Assembly: GCA_964628465.1 (NCBI GenBank)
Contig: CAZVOA010000003.1
Coordinates: forward strand, 158,734-222,733
Direction of reading: 5' to 3'
Length of the DNA: 64,000 nt
Source of the DNA: JAFGPS01 sp964628465
GTDB taxonomy: Bacteria; Planctomycetota; Phycisphaerae; Sedimentisphaerales; Anaerobacaceae
Positions 35,006 to 42,627 of the stretch are shown one piece after another. The translations under genes and the position numbers were made by a program. The notes beneath the pieces were generated by a model. The model saw nothing but the letters and a program-made list of their open reading frames with translations. It was not told the origin of the DNA and made no database searches. Positions within the stretch are counted from its first letter, which is position 1. The number at the start of each line of letters is the position of its first letter.

Positions 35006-35196
35006 GTAAAAAAATATGGGAAGTATACTGTTTAAAAGGTATTATCCGGCTTATAGTCTGTTTTTATTGTGACTTATTACAGCAACAGTGCCTTTTTAAA
35101 ATGAATGTAAATATGCCGGCCGTCAGTTAGCTTGTGACAGCTTTGGTATTGATTTATTTTACCCAAAAAACTTAATATAATTGAAGGAAAATTAAA

Positions 35197-35592
35197 ATGA
35201 AAACGATTCAGAAAAATTTCAAAGCAGTTGTTTTATGCACAGGTTTTGTTGTTGTAATCTGTCTTGCGTTTGTTTTGGCCAGGCCGGGTTACGCAGGTGC
35301 AAATTTACCAAATACATCGAATTATGCAGGAACATATTTACCGAATGTACCAAGTAATGATTTTGGAAGTATAGGAAAACCACAATGGCTGTCACAATAT
35401 GAAGGTAAAAGAGTTCGGGTAACCTTCGTTCAGGCTCCAACGCATATCGCAAACGATTTGAGTAAAACTACATATATTGACCTGATAGAAGCAGGTCCGA
35501 CTGGTATAGTTGTTGGCATAAAGCCCCAGAGAACAATTTTCTTCCCATATGAGCAGATAGTAACCATTGAACCGGTTTACAATACCAGATAA
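35197..35592 (+). CDS. Small exported protein, unknown
   Basis: This 131-residue protein has a signal peptide or anchor (AVVLCTGFVVVICLAFVLA, about residues 10-28). A short repeat-like N-L-P-N-T-S-N-Y-A-G-T-Y-L-P-N-V stretch follows, then a compact domain (RVRVTFVQAPTHIANDL, YIDLIEAGPTGIVVGIKPQR, TIFFPYEQIVTIEPVY) that resembles small SH3/Sm-like beta folds in which a ligand or metal effect is buffered. I do not recognise the family. GAAGGAAAATTAAA precedes the ATG. It is monocistronic and ends next to a tRNA gene on the other strand. Confidence 0.65.
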   Translation: MKTIQKNFKAVVLCTGFVVVICLAFVLARPGYAGANLPNTSNYAGTYLPNVPSNDFGSIGKPQWLSQYEGKRVRVTFVQAPTHIANDLSKTTYIDLIEAGPTGIVVGIKPQRTIFFPYEQIVTIEPVYNTR

Positions 35593-35600
35593 ATAAACAA

Positions 35601-35672
35601 AGCCAACGGTCGGATTCGGACCGACAACCCCTGGTTTACAAAACCAGAGCTCTACCGTTGAGCTACGTTGGC
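35601..35672 (-). tRNA. tRNA-Thr (anticodon UGU)
   Basis: The minus strand folds as a tRNA. Acceptor arms GCCAACG and CGTTGGC pair perfectly, the D arm is AGCTCAACGGTAGAGCT-like, the anticodon stem CTGGT/ACCAG encloses TTTGTAA giving anticodon TGT, and the T arm is GTCGG-TCCGAATC-CGAC. The discriminator is T and CCA is not encoded. Confidence 0.95.
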
Positions 35673-35800
35673 GTTTTATCTCATTGCCGGTTATTTTGAT
35701 ATGAACCAGCAATGAAATGAGCAATATACAATTAATCGGAAATAATTGCAAGCTAATTGATGAAAAATTGCTTTTTTTCGTCAGCAAAAGCGTTTTAAAA

Positions 35801-35829
35801 TTGACATAAAGTATCTGTACTGCTATAAT
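35801..35829 (+). promoter_or_regulatory. Consensus sigma-70 promoter of the cdaA operon
   Basis: TTGACA (35801-35806), a 17-base spacer and TATAAT (35824-35829) match the consensus at all positions. The expected start near 35836 gives an untranslated leader of about 150 bases before the ATG at 35990. Confidence 0.85.
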
Positions 35830-35874
35830 TAATAAAGAGTTTGGGGTATTTATGATAAGGTGAATAAATAAACA

Positions 35875-35960
35875 CCGGCTTTAATAGTAAGTATAGTTAA
35901 GCTATTTTTATGAGCAGACCCCGGCCTGAAAGGGCGTTTTACCCTGCTAATAGTAGCCGG
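35875..35960 (+). ncRNA. Possible structured leader RNA upstream of the cdaA operon
   Basis: Within the 150-base leader, CCGGCT (35875-35880) pairs perfectly with AGCCGG (35955-35960), enclosing an ATAG/CTAT hairpin (35893-35905), an AGGG/CCCT hairpin (35931-35945) and an AGC/GCT helix around it. The stretch GAGCAGACCCCGGCCTGAAA is GC-rich compared with its surroundings. I do not recognise a known riboswitch class in it, and it ends 30 bases before the first ATG. It could be a regulatory leader responding to a small molecule or protein. Confidence 0.35.
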
Positions 35961-35989
35961 ATAACAGGATTATATAAAAGGAACAAGTG

Positions 35990-36220
35990 ATGGAAAGTCT
36001 TTTAACTTGTGTGCGTAAAGTAATTCTGGTGATTTTCTTGAGTGTATTGTTTCTGATTCCTTTTGGTTGTTCCATGGAGCAGTTGGGTGAATCAGCGGCT
36101 GAAGGCAATAGAAGGCATGTTCGCATTCTTCGCCTGTCCAAGCCGGAACTGGTAACTGATATTGATCAGGTTCTGTTCCTGGATAGACCTAACAGACTTA
36201 CCGAAAGAAGAATCCCCTGA
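35990..36220 (+). CDS. Small lipoprotein-like protein, first gene of the cdaA operon
   Basis: This 76-residue protein has a hydrophobic signal (KVILVIFLSVLFLIPFGC) with a lipobox-like IPFGC, leaving a 50-residue charged mature part (RRHVRILRLSKPELVTDIDQ). The ATG at 35990 is preceded by AAAGGAACAAGTG; a GTG just before it is less likely. It lies 54 bases before cdaA and shares its leader, so it may act at the membrane with the c-di-AMP synthase. No family is recognised. Confidence 0.6.
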   Translation: MESLLTCVRKVILVIFLSVLFLIPFGCSMEQLGESAAEGNRRHVRILRLSKPELVTDIDQVLFLDRPNRLTERRIP

Positions 36221-36274
36221 TATGTTGTGCAACTGAAGAGTGACGAGATTTAGAACAGAAAAGGGATTGTATTT

Positions 36275-37060
36275 GTGGAAACACTCGTCGATTATTTCAG
36301 CCGGGCAGCGACCTATGGCTGGTGGCGTGTTGCTCTCGAGTTAATCTTTATCGGACTTGTCGTTTATTGGGCGGTAGATTTTCTTGAAGGAACACGCGGC
36401 GAAAGGTTATTTCGCGGCATCTTATTTATTCTCATTGTTGGTTTTCTTATCCTTAAATTAGTTGTAGATACCCTAAAATTAGACAGACTCCAGCTAATTT
36501 ACAAGGATTTTCTGCTTGGCATTTTAGTTATAACAGTAGCGGCGTTTCAGCCGGAATTTCGCAGAGCCATTCTCAGGATAGGTCAAAGACCATTTTGGAT
36601 ACATACCCCTCATCATCTTTCCGTAGCTGCCGAAGAGCTGGTTAGTGCGTTAAAAAGCCTTTCTGAAGCCAGAATCGGTGCGATTATTGTTATTGAAAGG
36701 CAGGTTGCATTAGGGGAATTTATCGAAACAGGAGTTCGTATAGATTCCACAATAACCGCTGAATTGCTTAAAACTATCTTTTATCCGGGCAGCGCGCTTC
36801 ATGATATGGCGGTCGTAATACGAGGTGATAGAATAATAGCCGCAAGAGTACAGTTACCTCTTGCCGAAGCGTCTTTTGTAAGCGGCCAAAGCCTTGGTTC
36901 AAGACACCGCGCTGCGATGGGTATAACAAGCGGCTCTGATGCTTCCTGCCTGGTAGTCAGTGAAGAAACGGGAATTATTTCTTTAGCTGAAAACGGCCAG
37001 CTTACCCGAAATATTGATTCGGCGAAGCTGCAAAAATATTTATCGACTATTGTTTCTTAA
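36275..37060 (+). CDS. cdaA: Membrane diadenylate cyclase, CdaA type, with altered DGA motif
   Basis: CdaA makes the second messenger c-di-AMP from two ATP. The 261-residue protein has the usual three N-terminal helices (LELIFIGLVVYWAVDFL, FRGILFILIVGFLILKLVV, FLLGILVITVAAFQ) and a cytoplasmic DAC domain. The RHR motif is intact at residues 210-212 (LGSRHRAAMGI). The DGA motif, normally L-H-D-G-A-V, reads ALHDMAVV here (D177, M178, A179), so a methionine replaces the glycine that packs against the nucleotide. The metal-binding Asp is retained. The start is GTG at 36275. It is followed by the CdaR-like gene, the usual partner. Confidence 0.9.
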   Translation: METLVDYFSRAATYGWWRVALELIFIGLVVYWAVDFLEGTRGERLFRGILFILIVGFLILKLVVDTLKLDRLQLIYKDFLLGILVITVAAFQPEFRRAILRIGQRPFWIHTPHHLSVAAEELVSALKSLSEARIGAIIVIERQVALGEFIETGVRIDSTITAELLKTIFYPGSALHDMAVVIRGDRIIAARVQLPLAEASFVSGQSLGSRHRAAMGITSGSDASCLVVSEETGIISLAENGQLTRNIDSAKLQKYLSTIVS

Positions 37061-37093
37061 AACGAGTTGAGCTGAATCGCATGGTGGATTACG

Positions 37094-38107
37094 ATGGTAA
37101 AGAAAATTAATTATAGTAAATTAGCCATAGTAATATTTTTAACAGTATTGATATGGTTTTGGGCCGACCGTTCTCTTGAGGAAGAATACACGATTCGAAC
37201 CGCGACTATCGAAGTTGGAATAACAAGGCCTGAACTGTGGGTCAGTTTTCCCGATAGTGCTGTTATAGATATTAATGAAATCAGGCTAAGCGGTCCTTCA
37301 TCAATGATGAATGAGTTCAAAAATACGATAAATAATGACCCCGAAAAACTTAAATTTATTCTTTATCCAGAACAATTTGGTATTGATAAAGCCGGAGAAT
37401 ACTCGATAGATGTCAGTGATATAATAGAAAGCAGTTGGATAAAAAAAACAGGTCTTTTAGTAAAAGAATGTGATCCTCTTCAAGTCCAGGTAACTGCTGT
37501 TGATCTGGTTAAACGTGATGTTGAAGTTCTATGCTATGATAAGAACCAGCTTTCTATCAGTCTTGAAACTCCTCAAACAGTAAGTATGTATGTGCCTGCT
37601 GACTGGCGGCTTCCCGCAAGTGTCATTCTTTCCGATGAAGAAAGAACCCGTGCAATACAACAGCCGATAAGAAAAAAACCATTCATTATTCTTCCCAATA
37701 AAGAAAAAAAAGAAGCTGATTCTTTTGTTGAGATAAAGCTACCGCCGCAGGAAAATATACTGGAGCGAAGTACAATAACAAATGCGACTTTCGGATATAC
37801 CTTAAGCGAAAATTTATCAAAGGGGCAGTACGATATTTCTGTTAAAAATTTGCGGGATATTTTGACGATAGAAATTCGTGCTACACCGGAAGCAAAAGCG
37901 GCTTATGACCTTCAGAATTATCAGGTAATGCTGGAAATACTTGATAAAGATGTTGAAACCAGTAAAAACGATTTTGTTCGCAGAAAAGTTTCCTACTTAT
38001 TCCCGGAAGAATATGTCAGACCAAATCAAATAATACTGGTTGGCGAAAAAGTGGAAGCTCAATTTAAAGTGATACAAAGAGAGCAGCCTGTTACGCCGCT
38101 TGATTGA
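37094..38107 (+). CDS. CdaR/YbbR-like regulator of the diadenylate cyclase
   Basis: CdaR-type proteins are single-pass membrane proteins with extracytoplasmic YbbR domains that modulate CdaA. This 337-residue protein has one N-terminal helix (KLAIVIFLTVLIWFWADRSL, about residues 9-28) followed by several beta-rich YbbR-like segments (for example IDINEIRLSGPSSMMNEFKN and YTIRTATIEVGI). Sequence similarity to well-studied CdaR is weak and the call rests on position and layout. It begins 33 bases after cdaA and ends 22 bases short of the convergent cstA gene. Confidence 0.7.
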   Translation: MVKKINYSKLAIVIFLTVLIWFWADRSLEEEYTIRTATIEVGITRPELWVSFPDSAVIDINEIRLSGPSSMMNEFKNTINNDPEKLKFILYPEQFGIDKAGEYSIDVSDIIESSWIKKTGLLVKECDPLQVQVTAVDLVKRDVEVLCYDKNQLSISLETPQTVSMYVPADWRLPASVILSDEERTRAIQQPIRKKPFIILPNKEKKEADSFVEIKLPPQENILERSTITNATFGYTLSENLSKGQYDISVKNLRDILTIEIRATPEAKAAYDLQNYQVMLEILDKDVETSKNDFVRRKVSYLFPEEYVRPNQIILVGEKVEAQFKVIQREQPVTPLD

Positions 38108-38129
38108 TTTTCATACTTAAATTATCAGG

Positions 38130-39761
38130 TCAGGATGTATATATCTTCTTAAATATTTTACACGCCTCGACAATTAAAACTATAGCCAGAATCAGTAAAA
38201 TTCCCGCGATTATCCCGATAGGTGAAAATCCGTATTGTTTTAGTAAAAGAACAAGTGACCATATCGTTGCGATATTCAAGAAGATAACAGGAGCGATAAT
38301 AAATCCAAATTTCTTTTTTGTTTTGTCTAACCAGACTGCAATTACTAAAGCTACCAAGCCGGCCAAAAGCTGATTACTCGCGCCGAATACCGGCCAGATT
38401 GCTTTCCATGCTGGGATAAGATTACCGTTTTTGTCTTTCAGGTTTATAAGAACAAAAATCGTCGGCAATACAAGCGTCGCGAATGAAGCGATCAGACGAG
38501 ATTGTTTTCCCTTTAAATTGAAAAGCTCTTCGAAAACGTATCGTCCAAGTCTTGTAGCGGTATCTAAAGTGGTAAGTATAAAAGATGCAACCGCAAGTAA
38601 ACCGAAATTAAACCCTACATTTTCTGAAAACCCGAGAACAGACATGAATTTAGCTATACCTTTACCATAAATTGTAAGTGTCGGTTCCCCAGTGATTGCA
38701 TCTCCTTTTTTCAGCATAATCACTGTCGCCAGGGCGATTACTGCTACGATTCCTTCGAGTATCATTCCGCCGTAAGCGATAGGAATTCCGTCGGTTTCTT
38801 TGTTAAGTTGTTTTGAAGTTGTTCCGGAAGCTACTACAGAATGAAAACCGGAACATGCACCGCAAGCGACTGTGATAAATAAAATCGGAAACAATGTACC
38901 TGTACCGGAAACATTCCATGAAGTATATGCCGGGTATTGTATGTCAAATCTGCCCAAAAGTATCCCGAGAAATCCGCATAAAACGGAAGCATATAAAAGG
39001 TAAGAAGATAAATAATCTCTTGGCTGTAAAAGAATCCATACAGGAGTTATCGAAGCAATTAAACAGTATATCATTAAAATAATAGCCCACGTTTTTTTCG
39101 GTTCACCGGCAAATATTTCAGGAATCATGCCTGCGGAAATTGGAATTTGTTGTCCGAACCATACAGTGAAAAATACGAGCGGGACAAATATCAACGATGC
39201 CCATAAAAGCGGGATTTTTAATTTGTAAATTGATAATCCGAAAAATACTGCTAAAGCCATATAAATCAGTGATGAAGTAGCAACGCCGCCGTTATCGACA
39301 AATTGAGTAGCGGTCAAATCGGCAAAGACTGTCAAAACATAAACCAGGCTTAGCCATATGAAAATCAATAAAAGTTTATAAGCAAGTGGTGACATATATA
39401 GCCTTGCTATTTCAGCTATTGAACGTGCGTTGTGACGTATCGAAGCGGTTAGAGCGGAAAAATCTATAACACCTCCGACGAAAATTGTACCAAGAACAAT
39501 CCAGAGTAAAACAGGCAGCCATCCGAACGCAAGGCCAGCCATAATAGGACCGACAATCGGCGCAGCTCCGGCGATAGAGGAAAAGTGATGACCAATAAGA
39601 ACCATCTTTTTTGCCGGGACTCTGTCAACGCCGTCATAGTCTGTGTGACTTGGTGTAGGATGAGAATCATCAAGTTCGTATCTTTTTGTTAAAAACCTTC
39701 CATAGAAAATATAAGCTGCTATGAAAGCGGCAACAGCGATAAGAAGAATTACTACTAACAT
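38130..39761 (-). CDS. cstA: Carbon starvation protein CstA-type peptide/pyruvate transporter
   Basis: This is a polytopic inner-membrane protein of the CstA family, which imports peptides or pyruvate. It starts with VVILLIAVAAFIAAYIFYG and has the hallmark VLIGHHFSSIAGAAPIVGPI, then GWLPVLLWIVLGTIFVGGVI, CGACSGFHSVVASGTTSKQL and about fifteen helices. At 543 aa it is the shorter form of the family (E. coli CstA is about 700). AAAGGAGATATTT gives a strong ribosome site. It is convergent with the cdaA operon and lies 55 bases beyond the start of der upstream, so it may be read separately. Confidence 0.92.
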   Translation of the reverse strand: MLVVILLIAVAAFIAAYIFYGRFLTKRYELDDSHPTPSHTDYDGVDRVPAKKMVLIGHHFSSIAGAAPIVGPIMAGLAFGWLPVLLWIVLGTIFVGGVIDFSALTASIRHNARSIAEIARLYMSPLAYKLLLIFIWLSLVYVLTVFADLTATQFVDNGGVATSSLIYMALAVFFGLSIYKLKIPLLWASLIFVPLVFFTVWFGQQIPISAGMIPEIFAGEPKKTWAIILMIYCLIASITPVWILLQPRDYLSSYLLYASVLCGFLGILLGRFDIQYPAYTSWNVSGTGTLFPILFITVACGACSGFHSVVASGTTSKQLNKETDGIPIAYGGMILEGIVAVIALATVIMLKKGDAITGEPTLTIYGKGIAKFMSVLGFSENVGFNFGLLAVASFILTTLDTATRLGRYVFEELFNLKGKQSRLIASFATLVLPTIFVLINLKDKNGNLIPAWKAIWPVFGASNQLLAGLVALVIAVWLDKTKKKFGFIIAPVIFLNIATIWSLVLLLKQYGFSPIGIIAGILLILAIVLIVEACKIFKKIYTS

Positions 39762-39816
39762 AAATATCTCCTTTAAATTATCTTACGTTAGAAGTCAATA
39801 TTTTTCAGTAGATTTT

Positions 39817-41136
39817 TTATTCTCGTCTATGTGCCCGTGCGATAAGTCTTATTGGTACTTCGTCAACAGGCAATAACGATCTTAATTTGCTTATTATATT
39901 TTTTTGGAAACTATCCTCGAATAATTCAGGCTTATTCACAAACATAAGCAAAGTAATTGGATTTACAGCAATCTGTGCGACGTAATAGAATTTCGGCCTG
40001 CCTTTTTTAGCCCTGGCACTGCCGCCTCTTTCCTCTTTGATTACGTCAAAAGCTTTGTTAAGCTTTGGCGTTGGTATTTGGGTCGTGGCCTGTTTGTATA
40101 ATTCGGCGGCGAGGTCAAGCACGCTTTGTATATTTTTCGATTCAGTAGCGGTCGTAAAAGCAATCGGAGCGAATTTAAGACCAGGTAAAACCTTGGTTAA
40201 ATAAGTCTGGTAATCTTCTGTTGAGGCAACATCTTTTGCAAGGTCCCACTTATTAACAACCAGTATGCATGTTTTATATTCTTCTTCTATTAATTTCGCC
40301 AACGATTTATCGACCTGCGAAATAGGAACCGTCGAATCAATCATAAATAATACGACATCAGCTCGGCTGATTGAACGCTTTGCGCGAACAAAACTGTAGA
40401 ATTCGATATCGTTTTCCATCTTTCCGATTTTTCTTACTCCCGCGGTATCGATAACTGTAATGATTTGGCCGTCTTTTTCCAGCCGGACATCAACCGCGTC
40501 CCTGGTCGTACCCGGAATCTCGCTTACAATTACACGTTCGGAACCTGCCATCGCATTTACGATTGAGCTTTTGCCCGCGTTGCGTTTACCGACAACCGCG
40601 ATTTTCATTACAGGTTCCTGCGGTTTGCTTGTATCTATGGATTCGAGTTTCTCGAAGATCATATCGAGCAGAACCGCTTTATTAAGATTTTCCGTCGCTG
40701 AGATGCAAAGGAACTCCCCGAAACCGAGCTTGTTGAATTCCGCCGCAGCTGGAAACATTTTCGCGTTGTCGGCTTTATTTGCCACGCCTATTACATCGAG
40801 ATTATGTTTTCGCAGGAGTTGTGCGATAGTTATATCAAGAGGTACCAAGCCGTCCCGAATATCGACCATAAAAATTATAAGATGTGCCGAACCAATAGCC
40901 TGGAATATCTGCCTTTCGATATGACTGCTTAGCTCGTCGCTATCGACAATTCCATAGCCGCCGGTATCGATTAGCTCGAAATACTTGTCATTTCTGCTGA
41001 TAAATGTACTTATACGGTCTCTGGTAACGCCCGCGGTCGGCTCGACGATGCTTATCATCTCGCCCGCCAGTGCGTTAAGAAGACTGCTTTTGCCAACATT
41101 AGGTCGGCCAATTATTGCCACTACAGGTAACGCCAT
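39817..41136 (-). CDS. der: Ribosome assembly GTPase Der (EngA)
   Basis: Der is the tandem-GTPase that matures the 50S subunit. Both G domains are intact: first G1 GRPNVGKSSLLNAL, G2/G3 with ELIDTGGYG, G4 NKAD; second G1 GKRNAGKSSIVNAM, G3 DTAGVR, G4 NKWD. A C-terminal KH-like domain follows (SIPTP-type region through FVNKPELFEDSF and VPIRLIARAHRRE). Length is standard (439 aa). No strong Shine-Dalgarno precedes the ATG. The gene ends 55 bases before cstA on the same strand. Confidence 0.97.
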   Translation of the reverse strand: MALPVVAIIGRPNVGKSSLLNALAGEMISIVEPTAGVTRDRISTFISRNDKYFELIDTGGYGIVDSDELSSHIERQIFQAIGSAHLIIFMVDIRDGLVPLDITIAQLLRKHNLDVIGVANKADNAKMFPAAAEFNKLGFGEFLCISATENLNKAVLLDMIFEKLESIDTSKPQEPVMKIAVVGKRNAGKSSIVNAMAGSERVIVSEIPGTTRDAVDVRLEKDGQIITVIDTAGVRKIGKMENDIEFYSFVRAKRSISRADVVLFMIDSTVPISQVDKSLAKLIEEEYKTCILVVNKWDLAKDVASTEDYQTYLTKVLPGLKFAPIAFTTATESKNIQSVLDLAAELYKQATTQIPTPKLNKAFDVIKEERGGSARAKKGRPKFYYVAQIAVNPITLLMFVNKPELFEDSFQKNIISKLRSLLPVDEVPIRLIARAHRRE

Positions 41137-41205
41137 AAATGTACCATTCTTTCATATATCTTATAAAAACCTGTATTATACCAGAAATGCGATAAAAAGG
41201 AAATA

Positions 41206-41427
41206 TTAAGAAATTTCATTATTGTATTGAAAGACCTGTTCTATTGGTACGCCGAAGGTTTGGGCTATTTTAAAAGCGAGCGGCAGGGAGGGTGCATATC
41301 TGCCCGATTCGGTTGCGATGATCGTCTGACGTGTTACACCGACTTTGTCCGCCAACTCCTGCTGAGTCATCTGGCCGTGTTCAAGACGCAACCTGCGAAT
41401 ATTGTTTGTAAGAAACTCGCTACCCAT
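41206..41427 (-). CDS. XRE-family HTH regulator
   Basis: A 73-residue regulator consisting of one helix-turn-helix: NNIRRLRLEHGQMTQQELAD then KVGVTRQTIIATESGRYAPS LPLAFKIAQTFGVPIEQVF, the pattern of the YozG/HTH_3 type. Its ATG overlaps the stop of the preceding membrane-protein gene by eight bases, and AGGAG lies seven bases upstream, so translation is coupled. In such operons the regulator usually represses its own promoter, probably at the inverted repeat at 42333-42373. Confidence 0.9.
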   Translation of the reverse strand: MGSEFLTNNIRRLRLEHGQMTQQELADKVGVTRQTIIATESGRYAPSLPLAFKIAQTFGVPIEQVFQYNNEIS

Positions 41428-41845
41428 CCTGCTGCTCCTTTGCGCTCCAGATTAGTACTATTGCAGATGAAACTAATTGTGCAATAAAAAGACCTGAAAC
41501 TGATAGGAGAAACGGTAAATATACTGGGATTTTATCTCTGACGCTGGAAAAGGAAAATATACCCATTGAAGTGAAAACTATAAAAAAGATAAAAACATAG
41601 CTTGAGTATGTAAAAGCTGTATGAGCAATCTTTTTTTCTCTTTCATCGAGCAGGTTTTCTTTTGGAAGATTACGAATAGCAACAATCACTCCGGCGGTTA
41701 AACCGACAAGTAAAGATAATGTACCCCCCAAAGCATCTCCCTCCATATTAACATTAACTGCAATAGATAGAAATATTACAGTAAATAATAAAGCACCTCC
41801 CATGCATCCAAGATTAATCCACGCTCTTTTTTGTAATATGTTCAT
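41420..41845 (-). CDS. Four-helix membrane protein of an XRE-linked operon
   Basis: This 141-residue protein has about four helices (ALLFTVIFLSIAVNVNM, LGGTLSLLVGLTAGVIVAI, FTYSSYVFIFFIVFTSMGIF, YLPFLLSVSGLFIAQLVSSA) with a central loop LDEREKKIAHTAFT, resembling DUF2178-like proteins. Its start ATG (41845) lies one codon-length past the stop of the upstream paralogue and has a strong AAAAGGAGAATAATC site; upstream in-frame sequence to 42043 is shadow. Together with the next genes it forms a compact unit with an XRE regulator, a layout common in bacteria for stress-response membrane proteins of unknown role. Confidence 0.8.
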   Translation of the reverse strand: MNILQKRAWINLGCMGGALLFTVIFLSIAVNVNMEGDALGGTLSLLVGLTAGVIVAIRNLPKENLLDEREKKIAHTAFTYSSYVFIFFIVFTSMGIFSFSSVRDKIPVYLPFLLSVSGLFIAQLVSSAIVLIWSAKEQQDG

Positions 41846-41847
41846 GA

Positions 41848-42285
41848 TTATTCTCCTTTTCCTCCTCTGCCGTATTGAATAAGTACCGCAATAGAATAGA
41901 CAAGCAAAACGATATAGAACAGTAATACCGTAACAATAGGTAATGACCATGCAGGAACGTATCCGTTCAGACCGACTAAAAATTGTGGTGCAACACTTGC
42001 GGCTAAAAATATAAGTGGGACAGAAATTAACGCTGCGATCCATGCTTTTTGTTTTATCTGCTTGTCACGCTCATCCGAATCAGGCTCGTTCGGACTTTGT
42101 TTTTTACGCAGAAAATAAAATGAAATACCTGTAACTAATATAAAACCACAGAATGTTATAGAACATACGGTCCGAGACGGTGTTGTATGCCTTATACCGA
42201 TTTGGGCTGCCAGATAAGAAGCTGATGCAAAGACAAGAGTAATTGCGGCGATATTACACCATGCGCCTTTTTGTGTCTTATTCAT
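41848..42285 (-). CDS. Four-helix membrane protein, first gene of an XRE-linked operon
   Basis: This 145-residue paralogue of the next gene shares the order helix-helix-D-E-R-D/E-K-x-I-loop-helix-helix (here SDERDKQIKQKAWIAALISV, with helices near residues 12-30, 40-60, 82-100 and 112-132). The shared start motif N-K-T-Q-K-G-A-W-C-N-I versus N-I-L-Q-K-R-A-W-I-N-L shows that the two arose by duplication. AAAGGGCAGAATT precedes the ATG. Function unknown. Confidence 0.8.
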   Translation of the reverse strand: MNKTQKGAWCNIAAITLVFASASYLAAQIGIRHTTPSRTVCSITFCGFILVTGISFYFLRKKQSPNEPDSDERDKQIKQKAWIAALISVPLIFLAASVAPQFLVGLNGYVPAWSLPIVTVLLFYIVLLVYSIAVLIQYGRGGKGE

Positions 42286-42331
42286 AATTCTGCCCTTTCA
42301 AGTTATTTCTGCTTTTTTTCTTCATAAGTTA

Positions 42332-42373
42332 AATGTAAAGCAAACTATACATTTTGTCAAGTCTGTTTTACAT
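42332..42373 (-). promoter_or_regulatory. Promoter within an ATGTAAA inverted repeat, likely operator of the XRE operon
   Basis: On the minus strand TTGACA (42360-42355) and TACATT (42337-42332) are spaced by 17 bases. The promoter is bracketed by ATGTAAA at 42333-42339 and TTTACAT at 42367-42373, an inverted repeat overlapping the -10. This is a natural autoregulation site for the XRE protein encoded at the end of the operon. Confidence 0.55.
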
Positions 42374-42511
42374 ATTTTTTAAAAATATTTTTCGATATTT
42401 ACTTTTTTTGTTATAAGTCTTTATTTAACAAATACTTCACCGATGTCTCATGAAATATTCCTGATAGGACTTTACAAATAGAGTGATAATTTGTATCGTA
42501 TGTTTTTGTAT

Positions 42512-42583
42512 GCCGATGTGGCTCAACGGTAGAGCACGGCTTTCGTAAAGCCGGGGTTGAGGGTTCAAATCCCTCCATCGGCT
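42512..42583 (+). tRNA. tRNA-Thr (anticodon CGU)
   Basis: Acceptor arms GCCGATG and CATCGGC pair fully, the D arm is GGCTCAACGGTAGAGC-like, the anticodon stem CGGCT/AGCCG encloses TTCGTAA giving CGT, and the T arm is GAGGG-TTCAAAT-CCCTC. The discriminator is T and CCA is not encoded. Confidence 0.95.
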
Positions 42584-42627
42584 TTTTGGCAGGCTCAAAT
42601 ATCAGTTTTAATTAAGGGAAAGCGCTA

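Noticed and set aside
35597..35787. An open frame on the minus strand through the tRNA-Thr gene
   Set aside because: It covers the tRNA and the end of the small exported protein gene and has no ribosome site; it is a shadow.
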